Positions 1 to 6,335 of a stretch of 38,375 nt of DNA are shown here, one piece after another. Each line of letters begins with the position of its first letter. Positions within the stretch are counted from its first letter, which is position 1. This DNA is from a virus. The notes below the pieces were generated by a model. The model did not search any database. It had not been told where the DNA came from and saw only the letters and a list, made by a program, of their open reading frames with translations. The position numbers and the translations under genes were made by a program. The stretch lies in the IMG/VR virus record IMGVR_UViG_3300030109_002187, positions 1 to 38,375 of that record; one strand, given 5' to 3'.

Positions 1-1
1 A

Positions 2-178
2 CTAAATAAAATAGTAAAAAATGATAATAGAATAGAATCTTACACAAAAGACATTGACGGGTATTGGATTTATTTAAAAGAGGGCTATAATTGGAGCGGA
101 TGCGGAACTATACACGAAGACACAATAAAAGGAGTATTAAAACAAATACCACATATAGAAAGGGGAGAATGTTACTAA
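2..178 (+). CDS. Conserved phage hypothetical protein, 5' end cut off by window edge
   Basis: An open frame runs from the left edge to a TAA at 176-178, giving 58 residues with no start inside the window. It contains a DGYWIYLKEGY stretch followed by a TIHEDTIKGVL stretch. I recall this 'DGYW-Y-LK ... IHEDT' pairing from small uncharacterised phage and prophage proteins; no function is known to me. It lies just upstream of the next small gene and reads in the same direction, so it is the tail of the same operon. The start and the N-terminal part lie outside the window. Confidence 0.7.
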   Translation, partial: LNKIVKNDNRIESYTKDIDGYWIYLKEGYNWSGCGTIHEDTIKGVLKQIPHIERGECY

Positions 179-179
179 A

Positions 180-455
180 ATGAAATACGCAGTAGAATAT
201 AATGTTTATGCAATAGAAGATAATAAAAAGTTTGAAGGTGTTTATTTTGACTCTGAAGAGTGTATTGATGAAGAGGAATTTGATAGTATAGTAAGGGGAA
301 AAAAAGATATTATAATAGAAGATTTTGAAACTAGTGGTTCACATACTAACAAAGACAAAACCCAAACAAGAGTAATGTATACTAGAGGGTATATAGAAAC
401 CGACAAAGGAAAAGACTATATTATAAAACTAATAAAAAAGAAAGAACAAAAATAA
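180..455 (+). CDS. Hypothetical acidic phage protein (91 aa)
   Basis: This is a small protein with a Glu/Asp-rich centre (residues 20-45) and a Lys-rich C-terminus. The start follows the previous stop by one base, with an AGGGGAG ribosome site about 13 bases upstream, which is rather far. No domain is recognised. It sits in the run of early-type small genes. Confidence 0.65.
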   Translation: MKYAVEYNVYAIEDNKKFEGVYFDSEECIDEEEFDSIVRGKKDIIIEDFETSGSHTNKDKTQTRVMYTRGYIETDKGKDYIIKLIKKKEQK

Positions 456-487
456 ATTAATTACACAATATAAAAGGAGTACAGAAT

Positions 488-751
488 ATGAAAATATTAA
501 GACTAGTAAAGGAATTAGACAAAGATATTCCATTTGGCAAAGTAACTAAAAAAATGTTAAAAAGTATGGAGAACGGACAAGACATAGAACTAGATGACAA
601 TTTCACAATTAGTAAACATTCTGAAGAAGATATGATAGATATATTTCATACTGAAACTTGGACAAATTTATATTCTGTTACTTGGGATTATAGACATAAG
701 TACGATTTAATAAGTTTTGACAGAGTTTACCACATAAACGATAAATATTAG
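488..751 (+). CDS. Hypothetical phage protein (87 aa)
   Basis: The start has a clear AAAAGGAGT ribosome site. The protein looks like a mixed alpha/beta fold: a Lys-rich N-terminal half, then an acidic HSEEDMIDIFH segment, then an aromatic C-terminus with several Trp and Tyr residues. I recognise no family. It is spaced 32 bases after the previous gene and 13 bases before the next one, as expected in an operon. Confidence 0.65.
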   Translation: MKILRLVKELDKDIPFGKVTKKMLKSMENGQDIELDDNFTISKHSEEDMIDIFHTETWTNLYSVTWDYRHKYDLISFDRVYHINDKY

Positions 752-764
752 AAAGGCAAAAACA

Positions 765-1013
765 ATGAACCCATTTAAACAATATAAAGAAAGTAAAAAA
801 GAAATAATTAAAAGTGCTGAAGAGGTGCAACAGAGATTAAAAAAAGAAGAAAAGAAGGAAGAAGCATTACAAAATTTATATGATAAAATTGATGTGATAG
901 AACAGATGCACCAAGTCAGAACACCCATATTTATAAGTAATGAAGAAATGGAATGTTGGATGGCAGTAGGAGAATTAATAGGACTGTGGAAAGAATTTAA
1001 ATTACATAAATAA
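765..1013 (+). CDS. Hypothetical coiled-coil protein (82 aa)
   Basis: The start has AGAAAGG about 8 bases upstream. Residues 1-50 are almost entirely Lys/Glu/Gln with heptad-like hydrophobics, so a helical coiled coil is likely. The C-terminal 30 residues carry an EEMECWMAVGELIGLWKEF helix. There is no recognisable domain. It is the last gene of the first block, and the next 104 bases hold the first copy of the repeated promoter. Confidence 0.65.
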   Translation: MNPFKQYKESKKEIIKSAEEVQQRLKKEEKKEEALQNLYDKIDVIEQMHQVRTPIFISNEEMECWMAVGELIGLWKEFKLHK

Positions 1014-1061
1014 AATGAAATACACACCGATCGAAATAGAAAAAAATAAATAAAATAATAC

Positions 1062-1090
1062 GGAACTATTTATAAATAAATGCGTATAAT
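1062..1090 (+). promoter_or_regulatory. Phage promoter, copy 1 (GGAACT-N13-TGCGTATAAT)
   Basis: GGAACT (1062-1067) is followed by exactly 13 bases and TGCGTATAAT (1081-1090). Read as a bacterial promoter, TATAAT is a perfect -10 box placed 17 bases from the GGAACT hexamer. The same arrangement recurs at 1551 and 4821. It lies in the 104-base gap between genes and faces the block that starts at 1118. The GGAACT box resembles the -35 of sigma-E type promoters, whereas the -10 is of the sigma-70 type. Confidence 0.75.
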
Positions 1091-1117
1091 AAGAAACAAA
1101 CAGAAGGAGATAAAACA

Positions 1118-1303
1118 ATGAAAGTAAATAATATAAGAGCAAAGGCGTTACATTGGTGGAGAGCCTTAGATAACGATATGAAAACTACAATGGTTCTAAA
1201 TCCAAATGTAAATAAAACAGATGATTTTAATGTAAAATTAATTGGTTCTTCATCTTTTAAAGTGGAAAGAATGTTTAAGAATTGGTTAGAGTGGGAGATA
1301 TAA
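1118..1303 (+). CDS. Hypothetical basic protein (61 aa)
   Basis: This is the first gene behind promoter copy 1, with a strong AGAAGGAG ribosome site. It is a small Lys-rich protein with several Trp residues (ALHWWRALDND near residue 15 and a WLEWEI C-terminus). No family is recognised. It is followed one base later by the next start. Confidence 0.65.
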   Translation: MKVNNIRAKALHWWRALDNDMKTTMVLNPNVNKTDDFNVKLIGSSSFKVERMFKNWLEWEI

Positions 1304-1304
1304 A

Positions 1305-1547
1305 ATGACAGAAAAAGAATTTGAGAAAGCAACAGAAGGAATTACCTATAAGATTGTAGAATCTATGCAGAGTACAGAAATTGTTAACCATACAGAAGAT
1401 TACCATTTATACAGATATTCACACGATACAGAATGTTGCGATGGGAAAGGTGGAATCGTAGTATTAAAAGAAAATGAGACAGATGAAGAGATAGCAGTTG
1501 TACTATTAGATAAAGATGAAGAATTATTATTCGATATGTTAATTTAA
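1305..1547 (+). CDS. Hypothetical acidic protein (80 aa)
   Basis: The start is preceded by GGGAGATATAAA inside the end of the upstream gene. The protein is strongly acidic, with a central CCDGKGG turn and a C-terminal beta-like stretch (IAVVLLDKDEELLFDML). Function is unknown. Promoter copy 2 begins four bases after its stop. Confidence 0.65.
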   Translation: MTEKEFEKATEGITYKIVESMQSTEIVNHTEDYHLYRYSHDTECCDGKGGIVVLKENETDEEIAVVLLDKDEELLFDMLI

Positions 1548-1550
1548 TTT

Positions 1551-1579
1551 GGAACTTATTTGATTAACGTGCGTATTAC
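1551..1579 (+). promoter_or_regulatory. Phage promoter, copy 2 (GGAACT-N13-TGCGTATTAC)
   Basis: GGAACT (1551-1556), exactly 13 bases, then TGCGTATTAC (1570-1579). The implied -10 is TATTAC at 17-base spacing. It fills the 52-base gap before the gene at 1600. The flanking text AATTTGGAACTT is shared with copy 3. Confidence 0.75.
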
Positions 1580-1599
1580 TATTAAAACAAGGAGACAAC

Positions 1600-1824
1600 A
1601 TGACAAATAAATTAAAAAAGCTAGTAGATAAATTAGAAAATGCAATAGAAGAAAATAGTTGTGATGTTTGGATGCACGATTTAAGTGATACAACGGGAAC
1701 AAGTTTTGCACATCCTACAAATTACAGATATGAAGATGAAGTAGTAAAATATGACGGATTCTATAAAGATTTTATAACATTAAAAGAAGAGATATATAAA
1801 TTAAATAACAAGGATGTAAAATGA
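1600..1824 (+). CDS. Hypothetical protein (74 aa)
   Basis: First gene behind promoter copy 2, with a clear ACAAGGAG ribosome site. It has a helical N-terminus (KLKKLVDKLENAIEEN), then a segment rich in His, Asp and aromatic residues. No domain is recognised. The next gene starts within its last four bases (ATGA overlap), which suggests coupled translation. Confidence 0.65.
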   Translation: MTNKLKKLVDKLENAIEENSCDVWMHDLSDTTGTSFAHPTNYRYEDEVVKYDGFYKDFITLKEEIYKLNNKDVK

Positions 1825-2003
1825 CTAAAACAGAAAAAGTAATATATGAATTTAACGAGTTAGTAAAGTGGCTAAGAGATAGAAACGCAGATGAAAACAA
1901 TGAATATTCTGATTCTTGGCTAGTTGCAGAGGCTTATTCTCTAGGAGAAATAGACCTAGATGAAAAGAGCAGAGGATATACAATAAACAAGGAGATAAAA
2001 TAA
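1821..2003 (+). CDS. Hypothetical protein (60 aa)
   Basis: The start overlaps the previous stop as ATGA and the stop overlaps the next start as TAATG, so the gene is embedded in a coupled operon. The protein is helical and acidic (VIYEFNELVKWLRDRNADENN near the N-terminus). Function is unknown. Confidence 0.65.
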   Translation: MTKTEKVIYEFNELVKWLRDRNADENNEYSDSWLVAEAYSLGEIDLDEKSRGYTINKEIK

Positions 2004-2332
2004 TGAAGAGAACAATAACAGAGTTTGATTTTATAGCTGGATTTAGAGGGGAGTACGAAGATAGTTTTACGTACGAAGGAATGAAAGCACTATACGAATA
2101 CTTTACAGAGTTAGAAGAAGGAGCAGACTTTGAAATGGAATACGATCCGATTGCAATACATTGCGAGTATACAGAATACGCAGATTTTACAGAATTTCTA
2201 GGGGATTATAAGGACTATGCCGAAGAGCACAATATAAAAGAAATAGACGATATTGCAGAGCATACACAATTAATATATGCTACAAGTTCAGAAGCAAGTA
2301 GTGTAAAATCATTTATAATACAACAATTTTAG
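2003..2332 (+). CDS. Conserved phage protein with FTYEG-ALYEYF ... DPIAIHCEYTEY motifs
   Basis: A 109-residue acidic protein. Motifs FTYEGMKALYEYFTELEE (residues about 22-39) and DPIAIHCEYTEY (about 47-58), ending in an IIQQF C-terminus, match a widespread small phage and plasmid family I know only as hypothetical. The usual family text is close to 'F-S-Y-E-G-L ... LF-YLEE ... D-V-I-A-x-C-C-E-Y'. Its frequent place in early gene runs makes a host-takeover or anti-defence role conceivable, but I have no direct evidence for that. Ribosome site ACAAGGAG. Confidence 0.75.
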   Translation: MKRTITEFDFIAGFRGEYEDSFTYEGMKALYEYFTELEEGADFEMEYDPIAIHCEYTEYADFTEFLGDYKDYAEEHNIKEIDDIAEHTQLIYATSSEASSVKSFIIQQF

Positions 2333-2346
2333 AAAGGAAAATAACA

Positions 2347-2475
2347 ATGACAAAAACACATAGAAAAACATTAAAATTATATATCAGATTTGTAATAAGG
2401 GATATATTAACAACCATAGAACTACAAAAATTACAGAAATTTATTCACGAACAAATACAAGAAAGGGAATACTAA
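2347..2475 (+). CDS. Small hypothetical basic protein (42 aa)
   Basis: A short gene between two larger ones, with an AGAAAGG ribosome site and a TAATG overlap with the next start. The product is basic at its N-terminus (TKTHRKTLKLYIRFVIRD) and is predicted helical throughout. The tight fit between neighbours and the ribosome site support it. No family is recognised. Confidence 0.6.
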   Translation: MTKTHRKTLKLYIRFVIRDILTTIELQKLQKFIHEQIQEREY

Positions 2476-2795
2476 TGGAGATTATACAATTATCATATCA
2501 TAGGAACGGAGTTTGTGGAGATGGTTTTTATACTGGAATCATTAAGACAGAAGATAACGAGAGAAAGGTATTTACTCACTTTCCCGATTGTGATGAAGGC
2601 GGATATATAATTAATGGGGATAATTGCAGAACTGCAATACTAGACTTAGATATATTAAAAGAAAAGGAAGAGACTAGATTTGGACAAAACTCTTGGAGGG
2701 GTGACTATTACCACGATTTTATTGTAAGTGCGATTATAGAAGAGAATGAAAAACTTATAAAAGAATTGGAACAAAAGCATAATAAAGCGGTATAA
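2475..2795 (+). CDS. Conserved hypothetical protein with RNGVCGDGFY and NSWRGD motifs (106 aa)
   Basis: The N-terminal LSYHRNGVCGDGFYTGI stretch and the NSWRGDYYHDFI stretch near residue 73 recall a small uncharacterised family (S-Y-x-R-N-G-V-x-G-x-G-F ... N-S-W-R-G-D) seen in phages and bacterial mobile regions. Family length is usually close to 90-110 residues, so this looks complete. Function is unknown. Its start overlaps the stop of the 42-residue gene and it has an AGAAAGGG ribosome site. Confidence 0.7.
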   Translation: MEIIQLSYHRNGVCGDGFYTGIIKTEDNERKVFTHFPDCDEGGYIINGDNCRTAILDLDILKEKEETRFGQNSWRGDYYHDFIVSAIIEENEKLIKELEQKHNKAV

Positions 2796-2815
2796 GGTGT
2801 AAGAAAGGATAAAAT

Positions 2816-3085
2816 ATGTATAATATGAAAAAGTTAAAAGATAATCATATTTATTATATGATTTACTTTGATGGTATGTTGAACAATGGTGATAAAGCAC
2901 CTGAGGAAATACTAGATATGTTTGACTCAGATGTTTCATTTAAATTAAATGATTTTAATAAATGTATGGATTATGTAAACAAATTAAGTAAACATCATTG
3001 CGATTATGGTTTTTATGTGGAAGTGTGGAACGAGGAAGATGGTAGTGCTGAACATCCAATTACGTTTAGATGGTTAGAATTTTAA
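2816..3085 (+). CDS. Hypothetical protein (89 aa)
   Basis: The AGAAAGGATAAAAT leader places the ribosome site 7 bases from this ATG. A second in-frame ATG three codons later is possible but worse spaced. The protein is acidic with a central helix (DVSFKLNDFNKCMDYVNKL) and a beta-like C-terminus. No family is recognised. Confidence 0.65.
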   Translation: MYNMKKLKDNHIYYMIYFDGMLNNGDKAPEEILDMFDSDVSFKLNDFNKCMDYVNKLSKHHCDYGFYVEVWNEEDGSAEHPITFRWLEF

Positions 3086-3102
3086 ACAAAAAAGGAAATA
3101 AT

Positions 3103-3393
3103 ATGTATAAATACAAAGTAAATCTAAAGCACGAACCTAACCCCGATATAAATTATGTAAATGGTAGTGGCTATTGGGGACTACCTATTGATAAAAACAA
3201 TATTCTAATTACTGCTAATACATTACAAGAGATACAAGATAAGTTTGATGATTGGAAGAATAGAAATGAATTAGGTGGTGGAAACCTACCCTACATTTAC
3301 ATACGAGATACAGAAAACAATAAGATTGCACACATAAGTTATAATTGTAGGATATGGGACATGGATGGTAACGAAATAAAAAAGGAGTTATAG
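3103..3393 (+). CDS. Hypothetical protein (96 aa)
   Basis: I chose the ATG at 3103, not an in-frame upstream ATG at 3070. The later one follows an AAAAGGAAATAAT ribosome site and avoids overlap with the previous gene. The product has a YWGLPIDKNNILITANTLQE segment, then a loop NELGGGNLPYIYIRDTENN and beta strands. It is compact and soluble; function is unknown. Confidence 0.65.
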   Translation: MYKYKVNLKHEPNPDINYVNGSGYWGLPIDKNNILITANTLQEIQDKFDDWKNRNELGGGNLPYIYIRDTENNKIAHISYNCRIWDMDGNEIKKEL

Positions 3394-3394
3394 T

Positions 3395-3616
3395 ATGAAA
3401 TGGAATGAAATCAAACTTACAAAAGATGATAAAAAGAAAAACGAAGAAAAGATAAGGAAAGTTGCTTATTGGATTGCTCACGAATCAGACAACAGATTTG
3501 ATGAGATAGAATGGTTATTGTATGGTCTTTATGGGATAGAAAGTTCAGGATTACCAACAGATATAGATGAAGCCTATGGTGATGTGATAAAAATTATGTC
3601 AGAAGAGGAAGAGTAA
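3395..3616 (+). CDS. Hypothetical acidic helical protein (73 aa)
   Basis: The start follows an AAAAGGAG site one base after the previous stop. It has a Lys-rich N-terminus (residues 6-22), then a central helix IAHESDNRFDEIEWLLYGLYG and a C-terminus that ends in a run of Glu. No family is recognised. Three bases separate it from the MazG-like gene. Confidence 0.65.
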   Translation: MKWNEIKLTKDDKKKNEEKIRKVAYWIAHESDNRFDEIEWLLYGLYGIESSGLPTDIDEAYGDVIKIMSEEEE

Positions 3617-3618
3617 TT

Positions 3619-3906
3619 ATGAATAGCGAAATAATGTCAATGATAGAAAAAAGATTAGAAAAAGGTAAGAGAGAATATGGTGACCAAATAAATGTATATG
3701 ATGGTAGAGATTGGATAGAAGAGACACTAGAAGAAGTGCTAGACGCATTAGTTTATCTTACTGCGGAACTTTTAAAGCTTAGGGATAGTAAAAAGAGAAG
3801 AAAGATTGAAGTGCCACTATACCATTATAAAGATAAAAACGGAGCGTATAACTATGATTTTGAAGCTATGGTACACTATTTTAACAAGAAGTTGGAGGAG
3901 TTATGA
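3619..3906 (+). CDS. MazG-like / all-alpha NTP pyrophosphatase-like phage protein (95 aa)
   Basis: Residues 13-47 read RLEKGKREYGDQ, then a DGRDWIEETLEEVLDALVYL helix. The EE-x2-EE-x2-D pattern (E34, E35, E38, E39, D42) resembles the metal-binding helix of the MazG / all-alpha NTP pyrophosphatase superfamily. Small phage relatives with nearly this text are often annotated MazG-like. True MazG has further acidic residues on a second helix; here the C-terminal 40 residues (VPLYHYKDKNGAY) do not clearly supply them, so catalytic activity is uncertain. Possible roles are nucleotide-pool clean-up or modulation of host alarmones. Overlaps the next gene by 4 bases. Confidence 0.6.
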   Translation: MNSEIMSMIEKRLEKGKREYGDQINVYDGRDWIEETLEEVLDALVYLTAELLKLRDSKKRRKIEVPLYHYKDKNGAYNYDFEAMVHYFNKKLEEL

Positions 3907-4148
3907 TTAAACTTTTAAGAAAAGGAAAAAACCTAGAGCATAAATACTATTCTACAAACAAAGCGGATTACATAATAAAAGATCTGGAGCAGAATGGTTT
4001 TGAAGGGGAGTATATAGAGGTAGAAGGAGTTGTGGTCTACCCTAATTACAAAGAGGCTGATGAGATAGTATCCGCTTGGGTAGGTTCAGAGACAATGGAA
4101 GAAGTAACAGAAAACAGTTGGGAGTATATAGATGACAACAGAGAATGA
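3903..4148 (+). CDS. Hypothetical protein (81 aa)
   Basis: ATGA overlap with the MazG-like gene and a strong GGAGGAG ribosome site. The N-terminus is Lys-rich and the rest acidic, with an EYIEVEGVVVYPNYKEADE beta-rich centre. No family is recognised. The following gene starts inside its last 17 bases. Confidence 0.65.
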   Translation: MIKLLRKGKNLEHKYYSTNKADYIIKDLEQNGFEGEYIEVEGVVVYPNYKEADEIVSAWVGSETMEEVTENSWEYIDDNRE

Positions 4149-4323
4149 TTTAATATTTGATTATCAGTATGAGCAATTTAAAACTGAAATGGATTATGCA
4201 GATGAACCAATTTCTGTAAATGAGTATATGTCTGAGAATGGGATTCCATTACACACTATGCAAGAAATATGGGAGTTATATTTAGAAGAAGTATCTAAAA
4301 GGAATAAGAATGAAAAAAACTAA
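4132..4323 (+). CDS. Hypothetical acidic protein (63 aa)
   Basis: The start lies inside the end of the previous gene, behind a GGGAG site. The protein is acidic and helical, with a segment ENGIPLHTMQEIWELYLEEV that could form a helix-turn-helix-like pair, but this is too short to assign. Overlaps the next gene by 14 bases. Confidence 0.6.
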   Translation: MTTENDLIFDYQYEQFKTEMDYADEPISVNEYMSENGIPLHTMQEIWELYLEEVSKRNKNEKN

Positions 4324-4624
4324 GAAGCAATCTATTTTAAGTGAGTCGCTTGTAAATGCGGTTAAAGGGGGTAGTATCTTTGCTGACGTAATGCTTGGAG
4401 AGAACTTTTTAACTAGATTACAACCAACTGTTTCTAAAGAGTATAAGAGAAGTAAATATAGTGCGGATAGAAATGTTAAAGTATGTCCCGAATGTAATAG
4501 GACTTGGGAAGCAATAAAGCGTACATCGACTAGTCACAAGATAACATTCTATTACAAGGATATGCCGAGATACAAGAAACCATTTAAATTGTGTAAAAAT
4601 TGTAAAGGAGACAATAATGAATAA
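4310..4624 (+). CDS. Zinc-ribbon protein (104 aa)
   Basis: Four cysteines in two CxxC pairs (C59/C62 in CPEC, C95/C98 in CKNC) separated by 32 residues form a zinc ribbon in the C-terminal half. Between them lies a basic YYKDMPRYKKPFK stretch, fitting nucleic-acid binding. The N-terminal half is helical without a known domain. Start chosen by the AAAAGGAAT site. It may bind DNA or a host protein; no closer assignment is possible. Confidence 0.65.
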   Translation: MKKTKKQSILSESLVNAVKGGSIFADVMLGENFLTRLQPTVSKEYKRSKYSADRNVKVCPECNRTWEAIKRTSTSHKITFYYKDMPRYKKPFKLCKNCKGDNNE

Positions 4625-4817
4625 AGAAGAGATAAGAGCAGAACTAGTAAAGATGAAAGATAGGTGGCTTAGGTCAGACGAATTACTAGAAGAGAAAGAT
4701 AATGAGTATAATGATTTACTTGAGCAATTAGGATTGGCTGAGCAATTACTAAGGAAGGCACAAAGACTAGTATTATATGACCAAATACAAGATTATTTTG
4801 ATAGTCAGAAAAATTAA
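4617..4817 (+). CDS. Hypothetical coiled-coil protein (66 aa)
   Basis: The start overlaps the zinc-ribbon gene by 8 bases with an AAAGGAGA site. Nearly the whole product is a charged amphipathic helix with Leu heptads (LRSDELLEEKDNEYNDLLEQ, then LGLAEQLLRKAQRLVLYD). A dimerising coiled coil is likely. Promoter copy 3 begins three bases after its stop. Confidence 0.65.
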   Translation: MNKEEIRAELVKMKDRWLRSDELLEEKDNEYNDLLEQLGLAEQLLRKAQRLVLYDQIQDYFDSQKN

Positions 4818-4820
4818 TTT

Positions 4821-4849
4821 GGAACTTTTTGAAACTCGTTGCGTATAAG
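4821..4849 (+). promoter_or_regulatory. Phage promoter, copy 3 (GGAACT-N13-TGCGTATAAG)
   Basis: GGAACT (4821-4826), exactly 13 bases, then TGCGTATAAG (4840-4849). The -10 equivalent is TATAAG at 17 bases. It is located in the 76-base gap before the gene at 4894, directly after the stop of the coiled-coil gene, the same layout as copy 2. Confidence 0.75.
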
Positions 4850-4893
4850 AAATAAGCAGGAAGCTTAAAATAAATAAAAAAAAAGGAGTTAAA

Positions 4894-5100
4894 ATGAGAA
4901 ACACAAATTGTATTTTTAATTGGTCAGATAATCCTGAACCTTGTAAAAATAAAACAAAATACAAAGGTGATGTATACGGAGAACCTGATGAAAGAGGTAT
5001 AAGAGTAGTACCAATGATTGGTTTTTACTTTTGTGAAGAACATTATCAAGCTGGGTTAAATGATAACGAGTACAAATTCAAGAACATAGAAAAGGTATAA
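4894..5100 (+). CDS. Small Cys/His protein, possible zinc finger (68 aa)
   Basis: First gene behind promoter copy 3, with an AAAAGGAGT site. C6, C17, C47 and H50 (in FYFCEEHY) could bind one zinc ion. The spacing is like that of small treble-clef or RING-like phage proteins, but no family is certain. A GC-rich hairpin follows 7 bases after its stop. Confidence 0.6.
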   Translation: MRNTNCIFNWSDNPEPCKNKTKYKGDVYGEPDERGIRVVPMIGFYFCEEHYQAGLNDNEYKFKNIEKV

Positions 5101-5107
5101 CTAACTA

Positions 5108-5127
5108 GGGGTGGGGCAACCCACCCC
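5108..5127 (+). terminator. GC-rich stem-loop with GCAA tetraloop
   Basis: GGGGTGGG (5108-5115), GCAA (5116-5119), CCCACCCC (5120-5127): a perfect 8-bp stem closed by a GNRA-type tetraloop in otherwise AT-rich DNA. No T-run follows (next bases ATAAAC), so it is not a textbook intrinsic terminator. It may be a weak terminator, a processing site or an mRNA end-stabiliser. It sits between a stop at 5100 and a start at 5145. Confidence 0.6.
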
Positions 5128-5144
5128 ATAAACAAGGAGATAAC

Positions 5145-5303
5145 ATGCAGAAAATAATACATTGGACAATCAAAGTAACTTGGCAAGATGAGTTGGGAGA
5201 TAAGTACGAAGAATATATTAATGATTATCCTACTTGGGTAGTCAAACCGATCGATGAATTTGTAGATAAACTAGAATACGAAGTAAATGAGAGTGAAGAA
5301 TGA
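5145..5303 (+). CDS. Small hypothetical acidic protein (52 aa)
   Basis: ATG at 5145 follows an ACAAGGAG site, and the stop overlaps the next start as ATGA. The product starts MQKIIHWTIKVTWQDELGDK and ends in an acidic helix. The ribosome site, the coupling and the lack of any other frame here support it. Function is unknown. Confidence 0.65.
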   Translation: MQKIIHWTIKVTWQDELGDKYEEYINDYPTWVVKPIDEFVDKLEYEVNESEE

Positions 5304-5575
5304 ATAAACAAACTATACAATCCCTATCAACAGAAGAACTTAAACGATTTACAGAATTGTACTCAGATACTGCAACAGAGAATGCTTACATGGATGGGGA
5401 ATGTTCACAAGCTGAAGGAGATAGGAGATATAAAGAAGCAATCAGGGATTTTACAAAATACTTACATCGTATAAATTTAGATGGAGATTATGAAAACGAC
5501 ATAAGCTTTATGGAAAAAGTATGGGGACTGTTAAGACAAGCAGATAAAGAATTAGAAAAAAGAAAGGATAACTAA
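5300..5575 (+). CDS. Hypothetical acidic helical protein (91 aa)
   Basis: Translationally coupled to the 52-residue gene (ATGA). The protein is helical throughout: an LSTEELKRFTELYSD N-terminal helix, then a region rich in acidic and aromatic residues and a Lys/Glu-rich C-terminus. No family is recognised. Confidence 0.65.
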   Translation: MNKQTIQSLSTEELKRFTELYSDTATENAYMDGECSQAEGDRRYKEAIRDFTKYLHRINLDGDYENDISFMEKVWGLLRQADKELEKRKDN

Positions 5576-5586
5576 TAAGAAATATT

Positions 5587-5772
5587 ATGAGATTAACTGA
5601 AATTATTGATTTCTTAAATAGTAAAACAACACCTAATAAAGAAGAGTATAGCCACTTAGAAATAAGAGAGGAAGTAGAAGATGCTGAGGAGGATGAGTTT
5701 GGAAACAAACCAATGAGATTAATAAAAAAATATAGAGAAATAAAGAAAAATTATAGAAAGGGATTAAAATGA
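5587..5772 (+). CDS. Hypothetical charged protein (61 aa)
   Basis: Ten bases after the previous stop with a poor ribosome site; the next gene overlaps its stop as ATGA. Residues 15-40 are very acidic (EVEDAEEDEFGNK) and the C-terminus is strongly basic (KKYREIKKNYRKGLK). Function is unknown. Confidence 0.55.
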   Translation: MRLTEIIDFLNSKTTPNKEEYSHLEIREEVEDAEEDEFGNKPMRLIKKYREIKKNYRKGLK

Positions 5773-6011
5773 AAGAAGCATATTTAAAATCAACAATAGT
5801 GGGTAAAGATACAACCAAGGGATTACAAACACCTAGATTTAGGTTGCATTCAGGAGAAACAAACCCGCAAGACCTTGTTGTGTTTCACTATGGATTATTG
5901 CCAAGAGCAGTCAATCAACAACCCGAGGTCGAGGTTACTAACACTTATAATGTAGTAGATATATTAAATGAATGTATTGATGATTACCACGAAAGACATA
6001 AAGATGATTAG
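5769..6011 (+). CDS. Hypothetical protein (80 aa)
   Basis: The start has GAAAGGG upstream and is coupled to the previous stop. It has a basic N-terminus and a TPRFRLHSGETNPQDLVVFH centre that looks like beta strands, then an acidic helix DILNECIDDYHERHKDD. No family is recognised. It ends the block; a 65-base gap with a promoter-like sequence follows. Confidence 0.65.
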   Translation: MKEAYLKSTIVGKDTTKGLQTPRFRLHSGETNPQDLVVFHYGLLPRAVNQQPEVEVTNTYNVVDILNECIDDYHERHKDD

Positions 6012-6014
6012 TTT

Positions 6015-6043
6015 GGATTTGAATAACCATTTTATTATATTAT
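6015..6043 (+). promoter_or_regulatory. Candidate divergent fourth promoter (GGATTT-N17-TATTAT)
   Basis: GGATTT (6015-6020) and TATTAT (6038-6043) are 17 bases apart and preceded by TTT, as in copies 2 and 3, but the TGCG part is missing. The position, in a 65-base gap directly upstream of a gene block, matches the other three. The gene at 6077 has little or no ribosome site, so its mRNA leader may be short. Confidence 0.35.
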
Positions 6044-6076
6044 ACGAAGACTAAACCTTAATTTATTTTAAAAACA

Positions 6077-6334
6077 ATGGATATAAGAGAAGAACTAGCA
6101 GATAGAAGTGGTAATGACGAAATGTTATTTGCTGATGGCTATGATGATGCTATTATTGGATATACGGATGGTGGAGTAGCGGTGTACTCCATTGAAAGTA
6201 TTATTATGATAATGATTACAAAAGAAGACATGACACATGAAGACGCATTAGATCATTTTTATTATAATGTGTCTGGTGCTTATGTTGGGGAATACACACC
6301 AATTTATGTACATGATTTAGAATGGGGTGTATAA
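6077..6334 (+). CDS. Conserved phage protein (FADGYDDAIIG ... NVSGAYVGEYTPI), 85 aa
   Basis: The N-terminal FADGYDDAIIGYTDGG stretch (about residues 18-33) and the C-terminal NVSGAYVGEYTPIYV stretch match a common small phage family of unknown function. Homologues usually have the same order: 'FADGFD-A-IG ... V-YS-E ... GM--E-A-E---FNV-GA-VGE-TP'. The length is complete. The start is the only reasonable ATG, though its ribosome site is weak. Confidence 0.75.
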   Translation: MDIREELADRSGNDEMLFADGYDDAIIGYTDGGVAVYSIESIIMIMITKEDMTHEDALDHFYYNVSGAYVGEYTPIYVHDLEWGV

Positions 6335-6335
6335 C

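Noticed and set aside
1015-1053. 12-residue ORF (MKYTPIEIEKNK) before promoter copy 1
   Set aside because: Too short, with no ribosome site; its start resembles other MKY starts in the window only by chance as far as I can tell.
3765-3793. GGAACT at 3765-3770 as another copy of the repeated promoter
   Set aside because: It lies inside the MazG-like gene and no TGCGTAT or TATAAT-like element follows at the right distance.
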